A DNA stretch of 64,000 nucleotides from Dromiciops gliroides (GCF_019393635.1 NC_057863.1:32079357-32143356), one strand, 5' to 3'; counted from the first letter of the stretch, positions 11,647-22,952 are shown. Numbers and translations are program-made. Notes: generated from the letters alone by a model not told the origin.

Positions 11647-11660
11647 AAGACTTGAAGGGA

Positions 11661-12227
11661 ATAGAGAGGAAGAGAGATGGAGAAGTGAACCAGACTCATT
11701 ATTTCTTCCAAAACCCAAAGCTGAAACCCTGATTTCCGATTTTACAGTCTTGTGTGCTCAGAAGCTAAACCCTCAAAGCATCCACTGGGCTTGGGAGTTG
11801 GAGGATATGAGGAAGAAGCACAAATGTATGCAGACATGTCTCATGGAAAAAACAAAAAAACCACCAATGCCCATACAGGCATGCCTCCAAATCTGAACTT
11901 AGAAAAGAGATCAATTAGGAGATGATCATTCACAGGGTAAAATATTTCTTTACTGTTATATTCCTTGTAGGGATCCAATAAGGTAGGAGGTCATGTAGAA
12001 CAGTTTAATATGACTTGGTTTGCAAAAATCCAACAGAAGAACTTTGTTCTTTGGCTCTTTTCATATTGCCTGAGATTTGTGGGGATCTCTACCTTTCAAA
12101 GCTTCTGAATGAGATGAACTGTGATAGGGAGATCATGATACGTGACTTCTTCTTCCACCCCCATTGGAACACTTTAGGTGGTACTCTTTTTAAAACCAGA
12201 AACACACTGCCTGAGTGAGCACGGGAA
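11661..12227. other. Single-copy DNA, nothing identified
   Basis: No convincing gene. The 67-residue frame starting at 12,015 has no features I recognise. Confidence 0.4.
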
Positions 12228-12430
12228 AGAAGGAAGGAAGGAAGGAAGGAAGGAAGGAAGGAAGGAAGGAAGGAAGGAAGGAAGGAAGGAAGGAAGGAAG
12301 GAAGGAAGGAAGGAAGGAAGGAAGGAAGGAAGGAAGGAAAGGAGGAAGGAAGGAAAGGAGGAAGGGAAGAAGGGAGGCCGGAAGGGAAGGAAGGGAGGAA
12401 GAAGGGAGACAGGATGGAAGGAAGGATGGA
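12228..12430 (+). repeat. (GGAA)n microsatellite
   Basis: About 28 uninterrupted GAAG units at 12,228-12,339, then an imperfect GGAA/GGGA zone. Overlapping long Lys/Glu/Gly/Arg ORFs are translations of the repeat. Confidence 0.97.
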
Positions 12431-12639
12431 TTTTTAATTTTTTTTAATTTCGGATGGATTTTCTAAGTGCTCACTATGTGCCTGGCAATGGGCTAGGTGG
12501 ACTATTTGTTTTTACATGTATGATCTCCCTTGATCCTAATTACATGAAAGATTTCTGCAAGGCTTTCACATATAATGACAGAATGAGTACCATTTATTTC
12601 AGTTCACTTGTAGTGATGTCATGTATAAAATAAGGGGAT

Positions 12640-12870
12640 CTAACCATTGAACAAGCACTGGCTCTGGAGTCTTCTCAGAGGACTTGAATGGGATCCTGCC
12701 TCTGTCACCCACTACCTTTGTGACCTTGGACAAGTTACTTCTCCCTGGCCTCAGTTTCCTTCTCTATAAAATGAGAAGGTGGATCAAATAGTCCCAGCTC
12801 CCTATCTGTGATCATTGGTCCCTAAATGATTTCCAAGGTCCCTTCCTGGCCTCGATGTCTGATCCTGTGG
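12640..12870 (+). mobile_element. MIR-like relic
   Basis: 'gcactggctctggagtc', 'tttgtgaccttggacaagtt', 'cctcagtttccttctctata' and 'aaaatgagaaggtggatcaa' follow MIR order. Confidence 0.7.
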
Positions 12871-13029
12871 TCCTAGATGGCTCTGAGTTTTGTAATGATA
12901 ATATATCGGTAGGTGATCAGAGGTTATCAGAGTTTTGATTCAGCAAAGTTTAAGTCATTGTAGAACAATGCCTATATCAAATATATCAAAACCTAATTCC
13001 ATAAAGCACATTATAGATGAAAGGTCCCC

Positions 13030-13205
13030 AGTATTTTCCTCTCAAAACTGTGTGGGTAGGTAGTGTAGGTAAATGTCATTATCCCCATTTCACAGATGAC
13101 AAAACTGAGACTTTAGAAAGGGGAAATAACTTGGTTACACAACCAGAATTTGAACCCAAGTCTCTTGACTCTGAGTCCAGCACTTTCCCCAATACACTAC
13201 TGGTA
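13030..13205 (-). mobile_element. MIR relic, antisense
   Basis: 'ttatccccatttcacagatg', 'gaaataacttggttacacaa' and 'tttgaacccaagtctcttga' are MIR in reverse. Confidence 0.72.
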
Positions 13206-13399
13206 TCATACTCATGTGGGAGAAGGGGAGAGCGAGGTGACACTAAGCCATACATAAGAATCCTTGGTGGCCCCAAATTGCCTGAGAAAACAACATATTA
13301 ACATTATCCATGTTCTATTGTATTTTTATTTAGTTAGTTAAATATTTCCCAATTGCATTTTAATGTGGTTCAGGGTGCTCATTTCCATCTCCTGATCAT

Positions 13400-13640
13400 T
13401 TTACAATGAAACTGAGGCAAACAGGGTTAAGTGACTTACAAGACTTGTCCATGGTCACACTGATTGGGTTGTAAGCTTATTTTGGACAGGGACTGTTTTT
13501 CTCTAAGCACAGTGCCTAGAACATAAACACCACTTGATCAGTGCTTATTGATCTGACTCAGCTAGTAAATATCAGAGATGGGTTTTGACCCTGAGTCCCC
13601 CTATCTCCAGGCCCACCACTCTTTCTATTACATTGAAAGC
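13400..13640 (-). mobile_element. MIR relic (antisense) interrupted by an L2 3'-end piece
   Basis: 'actgaggcaaacagggttaa', 'catggtcacac' and, after the interruption, 'cagctagtaaatatcagaga' form one antisense MIR. Between them, 13,459-13,559 is an L2-like 3' end on + ('tgtaagcttattttggacag', 'gcacagtgcctagaacataa'). Confidence 0.65.
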
Positions 13641-13672
13641 GGTCCTGACAAAAAAAAAGATCACAAACAATT

Positions 13673-13816
13673 GGGCAGCTAGGTGGCACAGTGGATAGAG
13701 TACCAGCCCTGGATTCAGGAGGACCTGAGTTCAAATCCGACCTCAGATACTTAACACTTACTAGCTGTGTGACCCTAGGCAAGTCACTTAACCCCAATTG
13801 CCTGACAAAAAAAAAA
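13673..13816 (+). mobile_element. tRNA-derived marsupial SINE, type A
   Basis: Full-length body with TTAACA and CAATTGCCTGAC and an A tail. 'aaaagatcaca' is repeated on both sides. Confidence 0.95.
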
Positions 13817-14955
13817 GATCACATTGAAAGCAATCCCACAAAAAAAGCTCAGAATATATCCTGAAGTGAGAGGAGTGGAGAATTTCTGAACCAAGTGCCT
13901 TATCTCCCAAGGCAATTCTTTAAAAGTTCAATGCTCACTTGGATGTCAAAGTTATGGTTTGTTTTTATTAAGGAAAAAAAGGTCAGTCACATTACTCTTA
14001 TGGTCACCCTTGTACTACTAGACATCTTTTTAAGGAATACATACTACATAAAACGGGGTATACCCAAGCACACGTCGCGCAGTTGGGTTGTTGCAAAGCA
14101 TATGTGTGTAGTATCCTGCAAAATGCAATCAATCTGATTTTCCCCTCCACTGCATCATGGCCCCCAGCATCACATGAACTCAATACACTACACTAATTTT
14201 CAATTGTAGGTGAAAGCCTTAAATCTGTCATGTAAATATGCCCCCACCAACTTAGGACTGCATGTTGCTGGCTCAGGAAAGAGTACAATCAGAAGGATTA
14301 TCCAAAGGCTTAGTGGGGAAGTTGTTTTCCAAGTAGAAAAAGCATTCTTTGACCTTCTGTACTGAAACACAGGCTCCTTTTCATCTGGTTTCAATTCTCT
14401 TGTTTGTGCACCTTGTCATATTTATTATTGAATTCCTGGTTTCTTCTTCTCCTTGTTTCATGTTCCATGTTCCAATGATTTATGAGAAATTGCTGATCCA
14501 GATGTTATTCTTGGCACTCAGTGACTCTGGAGAGAGCCAGCCCCTCAAGAATGTTGAGAAAGTAAATGCATTTGAAGCTGCCTTAATGCCCAATCCTCCC
14601 AGATGTTAGGCAAGGAGAGTGCCAAGTTTTAAATTAGGCATATTTTTTCTTCATAGATGCACCATTAAACAAGTGATGTCCTGTCATAGTGGGCAAAGAG
14701 CCTTCCCCCTTTACCCTAGCTGCCACAAGAGGCAAGGTGTATTCCTAAGCAGAGAAGATTCAAAGGAGAATGTGATTAAACCTGAAGAGAGATTACATAC
14801 AGTATCCATGATTCAGAGCAAAGAGATGTTGTGGTGCCCCTGCATGTCGTGTTTGGCAGTTAAAGCTACTCATAGTCAAGTCAGCCCTCCATCATCCACT
14901 CACAGGTTATCTCCTCTGAGGTTCCTGAGGCAGTTTTATAATTTAAATGAATAGC
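13817..14955. other. Single-copy DNA, nothing identified
   Basis: Several ORFs of 60-111 residues on both strands, none with recognisable domains, splice context or composition bias. I see no repeat I can name. Confidence 0.4.
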
Positions 14956-14959
14956 ATTG

Positions 14960-15400
14960 CCACAAAAATCTGAGGTCATCTGGTCTAGCCTGTACCCAAA
15001 CAAAACTCCCTTCCACAGAATACTTAACAAGAGGACATGCAGCTTCCAGGAGAAGCTGTCCAGGGATGTGAAGCCAGTCCACTACTTCTTGAGACGGCTC
15101 ATTTGAGTTGTGACTATCTCTCATTTGCAAGAAGTCTTTCCTCATGTCAAGCCTCAATCTATCTCTTCTATGTCTTCCTCCCATTGCTCCTGATTCTTTG
15201 GGGGCCAAACAAGGCAAGTCTAATACCTCTCACCATGATGGCCCTCCAAGAGATTTGAAGGCAGTTAGCATGCCCTGCCTAAGTGGGCTCTTGCCTGTGC
15301 TAAGCATCCCCAGGTCATTCATCTCATCTTCACATGGCATCATCTATAGGCCATCCCCCCTATCATTATTATTGTCTTATGGGTGCTTGCCAGTTTGTCT
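14960..15400. mobile_element. Probable ancient CR1/L3-type LINE 3' fragment
   Basis: Resembles the CR1-type end in order: 'gaagtctttcctcatgtcaa', 'cctcaatctatctcttctat', 'ctgattctttgggggccaaa', 'aacaaggcaagtctaatacc', 'tgtgctaagcatccccaggt'. Very diverged. Orientation is not assigned. Confidence 0.5.
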
Positions 15401-15518
15401 AGACCAGCTGCCTTCAGCTACCTAGCACACCCCAAGCCTACCCCCCACCTCAGACCTGCTGCTTCCAAGTCAAATTGGAAATCATCTTTACCTTAGTAAA
15501 TCCAAAAGAATAAGTTGA

Positions 15519-15676
15519 GGGGGCAGCTAGGTGGCACAGTGGATAAAGCACCAGCCCTGAATTCAGGACCTGAGTTCAAATCAGACGTCAGATACTCAAC
15601 ACTAGCTGTGTGACCCTGGGCAAGTCACTTAACCCTCATTGCCCAGCAAAAAAACAACAAAAAAAAAAACAAACAA
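15519..15676 (+). mobile_element. tRNA-derived marsupial SINE, type B, internally shortened
   Basis: Two short deletions (after 'attcagga', and between 'actcaacact' and 'agctgtg'). A/CAA tail. Duplication 'aagttga' / 'cagttga'. Confidence 0.94.
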
Positions 15677-15769
15677 AAAATCAGTTGAATGTGTAGCAAA
15701 GCCAAATTAAAATGGTTTAGGGGTTCTTTGTGCTCCCTTCTTTCCCAATGTATGGGGATAACCAAGTAA

Positions 15770-15900
15770 AGGCAACAAGCATTTTAAAAACACATATCAT
15801 GTACCAGGCACTGTGCTAAGTTCTGGGAATACAAACACAAGCAAAAAGAAAAACAATCCCTAACCTCAGGGAGCTTGGGGGAAGAGGAAACATAAAAAGG
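15770..15900 (+). mobile_element. Ancient interspersed repeat ('ccaggcactgtgctaag' class)
   Basis: 'catgtaccaggcactgtgct' and 'ctaacctcagggagcttggg' match the family at 2851 and 40,308. Confidence 0.5.
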
Positions 15901-16635
15901 GTCTGAAAGGGTTGGGGAAGGGGGTCTAGTGAATGAAGGCATCTAACCATGAGTCTAATATCTCTTACTGGGACATCCCAGGCATATTTTGCTCTCAGGG
16001 AAGCCATAGCTTTTATGCATATTATTCATCCTCTTCATTTCCAAAGGTTTTAGGTCAAACAACAGAATCTGGGTAACTAGGGTTAAGTATTTCACAACTT
16101 TTCCTACTAGAATTCCACAAAGTTTAAATGACTCTTGGACAAAATACATACCAATATATCAAAACCTAATTTCATAAAGCACAGTACATATTAGGTGTTC
16201 CCAGTTTGGGGAACCTTGGCCCAACCCTTGCCTTTCCTTTATTACCCTCTTTAAAAATCTTTAACTCCAACTCTTCAAAAAGAGAATTTCTTTATATACA
16301 GTAGAACATAAAAAGAAAATTCTGTAAAAACCCAAGTCTATATCTAAGGCACCTTGCTATTTTTAAGTATATAAAAATTATTTTTTTTAAAAAAAAAAGG
16401 TGTTACTTTTTAAACTCTCCTATTTGTTTGTATATCTTTCCATTCTCTTTTGTGCAATTAAAAAAGTTTCAATGCCCCTCTTTTTTTGGAGGGGGAGAGA
16501 GAGGGGGGCATCACTATCACTATCTTGTAAACCTTCCCAAAGTCTCTCTTCATTATGAAAGAGAATAAATTCTAGAGTTTACTATGCATGTGCACTTAAG
16601 AAATAAAATTAAGAGATCAATTCATTTTGATAGGT

Positions 16636-17000
16636 TTTCATGATTGTTGCTGTTTGTCCTTGATTTACTTTTCTTTTCTTTTCTTTTCTTTTCTTTTCTT
16701 TTCTTTTCTTTTCTTTTCTCTTTCTGGGCAATGAGGGTTAAGTGACTTGCCCAGGGTCACACAGCTAGTAAGTGTCAGGTGTCTGGGGCAGGATTTGAAC
16801 TCAGGTCCTCCAGAATCCAGGGCCAGTGCTTTGTCCTTGATTTTCAAAGAGGATCAATGACATCAGAAGAGTGATGTCTTGACTTGCAAGTGAATTGGAT
16901 GTAAGTGAAGCAGAGCTGTGCAATATCATGTGGCTCACTCTCTCCTCCCGAGTCATCTGAGTCCAGTGGCAAACATTGGTCAGGATGACCCAGCAGGATC
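16636..17000 (-). mobile_element. RTE-type retroposon 3' region, antisense
   Basis: 'tttgtccttgattttcaaag', 'aggatcaatgacatcagaag', 'cttgacttgcaagtgaattg' and 'cagagctgtgcaatatcatg' are the reverse complement of the element on + at 24,330-24,785, whose sense copy ends at 24,785 in 'aaaaagcaacaacaa'. A truncated SINE sits inside it. Confidence 0.65.
16666..16830 (-). mobile_element. 5'-truncated marsupial SINE with (TTTTC)n tail, antisense
   Basis: The SINE stops at 'gccagtgctt', about 30 bp short of the normal head. The tail has become TTTTC repeats. Exact target duplication TTGTCCTTGATTT at 16,653-16,665 and 16,831-16,843 shows that it inserted already truncated. Confidence 0.93.
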
Positions 17001-17265
17001 TTATGATAATTTATCAAATGGTCCCTCTATTCTCCTTGATAAGCTTCTCACACCAATGAGGGATTCACCTACCTCAGGTTACAAATGCCAGTTATAAGAT
17101 AATCATTTCCTATTTACTTCTCAGGGTAAAAGGAGGACAGGATGCGCAGGATTAGAAATGCAAATTTCAAAAGAGATTCAGGGAGAGTGTGAAAACCAAC
17201 ATGCTTCAGGGAGAATGTCCATTATAGAAAGATAAAGAAAAGCATTTCCTCTCTCTCTCTCTCTC

Positions 17266-17414
17266 TTTTTTTTTTTTTGGTGAGGCAATTGGGGTTAAGT
17301 GACTTGCTCAGGGTCACACAGCTAGTAAGTGTCAAGTGCCTGATGCCAGATTTGAACTCAGGTCCTCCTGACTCCAGGGCTGGTGCTCTATCCACTGTGC
17401 CACCTAGCTGCCCC
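17266..17414 (-). mobile_element. tRNA-derived marsupial SINE, type A, antisense
   Basis: Poly(T) preceded by a CT run, complete body, 'agctgcccc' end. Confidence 0.95.
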
Positions 17415-17760
17415 TCCCCTCTTTGGAGACAATAGAAATGTGAAGCTGTAATCCCTTTCTGTCTCCATACAAAGCATCACTTGGCATATCCAAACTGGAA
17501 CAGAAGCTGATTCAAATCTTTTATGAAGGTAGGTGGAGCATTTGGGATATAAAACACAAATGAATAAATAAGCAAACTGACCAAATGGAATTGGAAATCT
17601 AGGGACCACACAGCAGTAAACATTGTAAACAGGGAAAGATGAGCTAACTAGTGATCATTTACTTCCAAACTTCAAAGAAATAGGATTGATTACCCCAGTG
17701 TGCACAGCCCCTCTACCCACGCAGAGAACAAGCTTTCCATCATTTTAGAAGCCAGATTAA

Positions 17761-17956
17761 TAGAGGTTCTTAAGCTGATGGCCATGGGCTTAGTTTTTTT
17801 TAATATTCTGATAACTACAGTTCAACAAAATTTGTTATCTTTGCAATCCTATGTATTATATTTAAGACATTTAAAAACATGGTTCTGAGAAGGGATCCAT
17901 AGGCTCTGCCATCTGCTGAAGTTGTCTAGGAAACACAAAAAGGTGAATAACTCCTG
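17761..17956. mobile_element. Short non-autonomous DNA transposon (TIR element)
   Basis: Left end AGAGGTTCTTAAGCTG and right end, in reverse complement, CAGGAGTTATTCACCTTT approximate the terminal repeat CAGGGGTTCTTAACCT. The interior 'ttctgagaagggatccatag' is characteristic of this common mammalian MITE. Superfamily not fixed. Confidence 0.65.
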
Positions 17957-18365
17957 TAAATGGTCTTTGGGAAGCTGTGGCCAAAACCATATGACTGCAG
18001 CCAACCTGGTAATGAGCTTCTCTGTACTGAGCCGGCCTGGATCTTGGGAGCCAGGCATACAGTCTATTGCCTGGTTTGTCCCTGAAGCCTTTCCAATGGA
18101 CAGAACCTTTAAGAGAACTCAAGGCTTCCTCTGTGCCAAGCCAAGTCATTGGAAGAGGAAGCTAAAGGTATCATCCTATCAACAGAACCAAATGCATCAG
18201 TCCTAGAGTACTGTCAAAATTACACAAAGATATCAAAGAATCTTGTGATTTTTTAAGAACTCGTGAAGGACAGGAGAGACAGTACATACTGCCTCATAAA
18301 ATAATGTCCACTAAATATGTAGAGTATTGGGAGGGAGGAACAGTGGGGTTTGGCGGATAGGAAGC
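17957..18365. other. Unassigned stretch open on both strands
   Basis: ORFs of 94 (+), 92 (-) and 69 (-) residues overlap here. No recognisable protein, splice context or promoter. Probably chance. Confidence 0.3.
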
Positions 18366-18369
18366 TCCT

Positions 18370-18480
18370 CTCAAGAGTTAAGAAGATCCAGATTCAAGTC
18401 TAGCCTCATTCTGACTGTGTGACCCTGGGCAAATCACTTAATCTCTCAGTCCCCCCAGGCTTTACCAAAGGGGTCCAGGA
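18370..18480 (+). mobile_element. MIR relic
   Basis: 'agattcaagtctagcctcat', 'ctgactgtgtgaccctgggc' and 'aaatcacttaatctctcagt'. Confidence 0.65.
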
Positions 18481-18845
18481 CTCAAAAACTATCCTTGGTG
18501 TGTATACTTCCCCCACCACTGCAGATTGCGAGCTTTAAAACTGTTTAAAAATCTAAGAGTGCAGAGTAGGTGCCCATTCTGCCTTGGGTATGGTAAGTTC
18601 CTCACTGGGGATTCCCTGTACCAATGAAATCCTAGATCTAGTAAATATGTAGATATAGTATACAGTTATCCTTTCTACATCATGGTTTTGATATACTGTT
18701 GGTTGGTATAAAAAATTGAATGGGAACTTTTGGTGAGTTTCTCAGAAGCCACAGATGACAGAAAAAAATCAGAAATGTGTGTGTGTGTATGTATATGTAT
18801 ATATCCCAGATTTTGTATATGTATATAGTCTTATATAACATTAAA

Positions 18846-18993
18846 TTTTTTTTTTTTAGTGAGGCAATTGGGGTTAAGTGACTTGCCCAGGGTCACACAG
18901 CTAGTAAGTGTTAAGTGTCTGAGGCCAGATTTGAACTCAGGTACTCCTGACTCCAGGGCTGGTGCTTTATCCACTGTGCCACCTAGCCACCCC
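18846..18993 (-). mobile_element. tRNA-derived marsupial SINE, type A, antisense
   Basis: 12-T tail, complete body. Target duplication AACATTAAATTTTT against AACATTTTATTTTT. Confidence 0.96.
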
Positions 18994-19189
18994 AACATTT
19001 TATTTTTTAATACACAATTTCTTTTTTAAAGTTAAAATAAGCAAAAAAGTTAAAGTTTGTGAAAAGAATGGAAAAACCAACAGATAACACACAAAGGCTA
19101 CTACATTTTATGTGGGTTTTCCATTTCACAAGGGTACCATACCCCTAACCCCATCTCCCTCCACAATGTGAAAGGGATAACTGTATATA

Positions 19190-19520
19190 ACAAATATATC
19201 TCTATCTCTATCTCTATATTTACCACATCTAGGAGTTTATTGGTATAGGATATATACATATATTATGATAAATCTATAATAATATATATTCTTTAATATT
19301 TAATATGTTTACCAGATCTAGGATTTGATATTTGCATATATACAACATATATAACTACATATGTGTGTATAGATACATACACATAAAGGATATTCTAACG
19401 GTCTTAGTGCAATTTTAAACCATTAAAGTTTTAAATTGCACTAAGACTTTTGGGACACCCTGTGTATATGTCTATGTGTGTATGCATATATACACATATG
19501 TGTATATATGTATGCATGCA
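19190..19520. repeat. AT-rich TATA/TACACA simple repeats around a MITE
   Basis: 'tatctctatctctata', many 'atatata' runs and 'tgtgtatatatgtatgcatg' runs. A similar short run lies at 18,775-18,835. Confidence 0.8.
19386..19462. mobile_element. Palindromic mariner-like MITE
   Basis: The right terminus TTTTGGGACACCCTG and the degraded left terminus AAGGATATTCTAACG are inverted copies. Inside, 19,401-19,420 and 19,428-19,447 are reverse complements at 19 of 20 bases with a 7-base loop. TA-containing flanks are compatible with mariner insertion. Confidence 0.75.
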
Positions 19521-19539
19521 TATTCATCCCTCTGTAGGC

Positions 19540-19715
19540 TACACTGCTGACTCATCTCCACAGACTTTCTCTACCTTCTTCCTTACCCCACCTCCACTTC
19601 CTTTCCTGTGTTGTCTTAAAGGAAGGGGCTGTCTTTCTAGAAGCTTGTACTGGTAATCCCAGTGCTTAGCAGTGTCTGGCACTTAGCAAATGCTTGTTGA
19701 CTGATTGACATTATT
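19540..19715 (+). mobile_element. L2 3'-end relic
   Basis: 'agtgcttagcagtgtctggc' and 'acttagcaaatgcttgttga' match the L2 end, preceded by a pyrimidine-rich L2-like stretch. Confidence 0.6.
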
Positions 19716-19784
19716 TTCTCCAAGCAAATAATTGGGATGTATCTCCAATACCCATCTCTTTTGTGATGTTTAAAATCTAATGTG

Positions 19785-20275
19785 GGTCCTAACCTGCCTC
19801 CCCACCCCCAGTTTTTTGGGGGAAGTTGGCTAAAATCACTGATAAATTCAGCAAGTGTTTAGGCTTTTAAGGATTTATAAACGTGTATTAGAAGTTAGTG
19901 AAGAGACAGTCAGTATAGCCAGAGAGAAACCCTTGCTTTTCCTAGCAGTCCACGTGAAGTCCTTCACCACGCCAAAGTCCTGGACAGAAAGGGCGCCCCT
20001 CCTGTTCTCTGTCTCCCACCACTAAGCTAATTCCAGACCAAAAGAGGTAGATTCAGTGAGCAAGCCTCCCCTTCCTACATCCTGTCTCCCTCCCCATAGG
20101 TCCTTCAAGTTGATTGGTTGAGGGTTGTCTCCTGCTGATGTCAGTAGTCTACAGCCTCTGAGAACAACACCCCACTCAGGGTCAGCCAGGCATGGTCTCA
20201 ATTTAATAATTCTTAAGTAGGTACTTAGTCAGTTTCTCAGTCTCACCCAATTCAAACAATTCTAAATCAATCTTC
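19785..20275 (+). mobile_element. Candidate solo LTR of an endogenous retrovirus (fossil)
   Basis: About 490 bp with LTR-like character: it begins TGTGGGTCC and has a purine-rich middle followed by a 'ttgattggttgag' CCAAT-like box. No internal viral region is seen next to it. Boundaries and family are uncertain. Age is moderate to old. Confidence 0.35.
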
Positions 20276-20289
20276 AGGTGGGGACCCTG

Positions 20290-21255
20290 GGCGTCTGCCA
20301 AATCTCATTATTTTATCACACCTTCCTGATATCTGGTCCTAATTGCTTGTTAGACAGCCCCACTTACTTGTCCCATCCCATTCCTCAAATTCCAACTCAT
20401 TTCCTGACCTCCTTATCTCCTCCCACTTCCAAATCTGCCTCTCCTCTGAGTTGCCCTCTTAACATTGACAGCACCACCATCCTCTCAGCCACATAAGATT
20501 CATGACTTTGGAATCGCCCCTGATTCTGTTTTCCTTCATCCCCCAGATACAATCAGTTACCAGATCTTTGCTGACTCTACCTCTATGCCTTCTTTTGCCT
20601 GTGTTCTAATCTCTTTACTTCATCAATATCATCCTAGTTCAGGATCTCAGCAATTCTCACCTGGACTGTAGTAATAGCTTCCCCATTGATCTCTCCATTT
20701 CTGGTATCACCTCTTTATAATCTATTTCCTATCCACATAGCTACCAAAATAATATTCCTGAAGCAGTTAAATGTCTAATCCTTTTACTTCCTTGCTCAAG
20801 AGCTTAGAGTGGCTCCCTTATTGCCCTTTGGATAAAATAGAACTTCTCAAATTGAAAACCTTTACAATTTGACTCCATCTAGCCTACCATTCCAGATTCA
20901 TTTCACATTACTCCCTTCTGTTTCCAATCTCCCACCTCTAAGCATGCCATGGGTTATTCAATATCTGATACTCTCTCTCCTCAATTCTACCTCTCCAAAT
21001 CCTGACTCTCCTTCAAAACTGTGCTCCAAGGCCACATCCTACATGAAGCCTTTGGTGATCCTCTCAGTTCTTAGTGCTGTCTTCTTCCTTAAGCTATCTT
21101 ATGTTTATCTATTTAGGCACATAGTACATCTATACAAATAGTCTTCTTGAGGGTAGGGACTACTTCCTTTTTGTTCTGTTTCACCAGTATCTACCATGGC
21201 TCCTTGTACACAGTAGGTGCTTGATGAATGCGTGTTGAATGAGTGAATGAATACC
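20290..21255 (+). mobile_element. L2 LINE fragment, about 1 kb
   Basis: A long L2 ORF C-terminal region: 'gactttggaatcgcccctga', 'ctcacctggactgtagtaat', 'gagcttagagtggctccctt', 'cctacatgaagcctttggtg', with the L2 end 'acagtaggtgcttgatgaat' plus a GAATGAGTGAATGAAT tail. Several ORFs of 68-90 residues are remnants of it. Confidence 0.88.
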
Positions 21256-21714
21256 TATCTTTTCCATGAAGACAAAATACTTAGGCAACACAAGGAATGC
21301 TAATTCTCCTGGAAACCTTACCCAGGGTCAGCATACTGACAGAGCCCCCATTGATCCCTCTAGTATATTATACATCTTCTAGAATAGTATCTCCAAATTT
21401 AAGTTTAGGTTTTTAAAAATAATAATATTTTTTAAGAAAACGTGTCAAATTTGGAAAGGAAATGTAGGGGAACAATGGAATCAACAAAAAGCTAAGGAAT
21501 AGGTCCTGTCCAAATATACTTAAAAGGAGTAAGAAGTTAGCACCCAGCTCCAGTCTTGGAGCCAGCCCGAGTCTTGCTTGGACAGTGTTGGTCTCATTTT
21601 GCCAGAGTCCAGGCCTTCATGGCTCTTCTGGGCCATCTCCACACCATAGTACAGCGTGTCTAGCCCACCCGCACTCCTCTCAGCATCCTTTTGTCTTGAC
21701 TTCTCCCGTTTAAA
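21256..21714. other. Mostly single-copy DNA; right part possibly more L2
   Basis: Nothing firm before 21,530. From 21,530 to 21,714 pyrimidine-rich L2-like sequence may belong to the L2 end that follows. Confidence 0.35.
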
Positions 21715-21815
21715 TGTAAGCCCCTTGAAGACCAAGACCATCTTGCTTGCTAGTATTTTTCTTTTTATTTCAGTGCTCAGCACAGTGATTGGCACATAGC
21801 AGGCATTCAATAACT
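21715..21815 (+). mobile_element. L2 3'-end relic
   Basis: 'aatgtaagccccttgaagac', 'cagtgctcagcacagtgatt' and 'ggcacatagcaggcattcaa'. Confidence 0.7.
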
Positions 21816-22413
21816 GTTCTATTTTTCTGATTAGTTAGCTTCCAGCTGGCAAGAGGAGCCTTGGGGAGACATTTCATCAAGAGACTACTCTGATTCCCAC
21901 TCCCCTACATAGACTTGCATTAACCAGGTGTTTGAAACTCCTCACTATTCTGCTTAAGTGGCGGATTGTGAAGGGAGGAAGAGGAGGAGCTGAACAGGTC
22001 CAAGCAAGGCAACCTACCTGAGGTGGTCTCTGGTCCCTGGTGCTCCAACCAAACATTGATGCTGTACAAGTATCAGTGTGTTCTGTCGGGGTTTGGGTTC
22101 TTTGGTATTTGTCATGTTGCTCCCACATCTCTTGTCTGCCCAGAGAGGATCAAAGTTGTACCTGAGGCATGGGAAACGATAGTACTATGTAGGAGGAGCC
22201 TATGATGAATGTGTTCAGCAAATGTTAAGCTACCTGTTAAGCAGAAAACTCTTGGGGTTAGGATGTGCCTCAGAAAGGCCCAGAGCATGACACTGGGGAT
22301 AATTCATCCTAAAAAAAAAATAGAAAAAGGAAGAATTCAATAACAGATTTTAAAATGAAAGGGTTTGGTGACAGTGGAGCAGTCTTACATTTTTCATTGA
22401 AAAGTCGGGTAAG
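21816..22413. other. Single-copy DNA, nothing identified
   Basis: Two opposed ORFs (83 aa minus, 60 aa plus) without recognisable content. Confidence 0.35.
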
Positions 22414-22581
22414 AGAGGCAGCTGGGTGGCACAGTGGATAAAGCACCAGCTCTGGATTCAGAAGGACCTGATTTCAAATCTGGCCCCAGACACTTGACAT
22501 TTACAAGCTGTGTGACCCTGGGCAAGTCACTTAACCCTTATTGCCCCGCAAAAAAAGAAAAGAAAAAAAGAAACAAAAAGA
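22414..22581 (+). mobile_element. tRNA-derived marsupial SINE, type B
   Basis: Full length with an A/G tail. Target duplication 'aagtcgggtaaga' / 'aagttgggtaaga'. Confidence 0.95.
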
Positions 22582-22915
22582 AGTTGGGTAAGAATCAGAG
22601 CCAGCACAGTAGAGTGAATAGGACTTGTCCTCAGGGTACTAGAAGGGTGGGCAGTGAGCAGCCACTCCCTCCCTACCTCAAGGGAACCTGTGCTTCCTTC
22701 CCAAAGCAACCACTAACCACACTGAGCCTGTGCTTCCCCTTGCAGTCCCAGCAGGTCCACACCGCCATGAAGCACATCCATGGTGCCCAAGCCCCTTTGA
22801 GAGTGGCACCTCTTTCCTAAGTCCACCTTCCCCTGACCTTCAGCAAATTGCAGACCCCACCCCTTGTCCTAGTGTTACCCTACCCATGGTCAGATTGTCC
22901 TCCCCACCCCTCCAG

Positions 22916-22917
<2 letters not shown>

Positions 22918-22952
<35 letters not shown>
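22918..22952 (+). repeat. (CA)n microsatellite
   Basis: About 16 CA units. Confidence 0.95.

Noticed and set aside
17871-18206. Overlapping ORFs of 92 and 94 residues on both strands, possible exon or retrogene
   Set aside because: No family recognised and no sign of processing such as a poly(A) tail or duplication.
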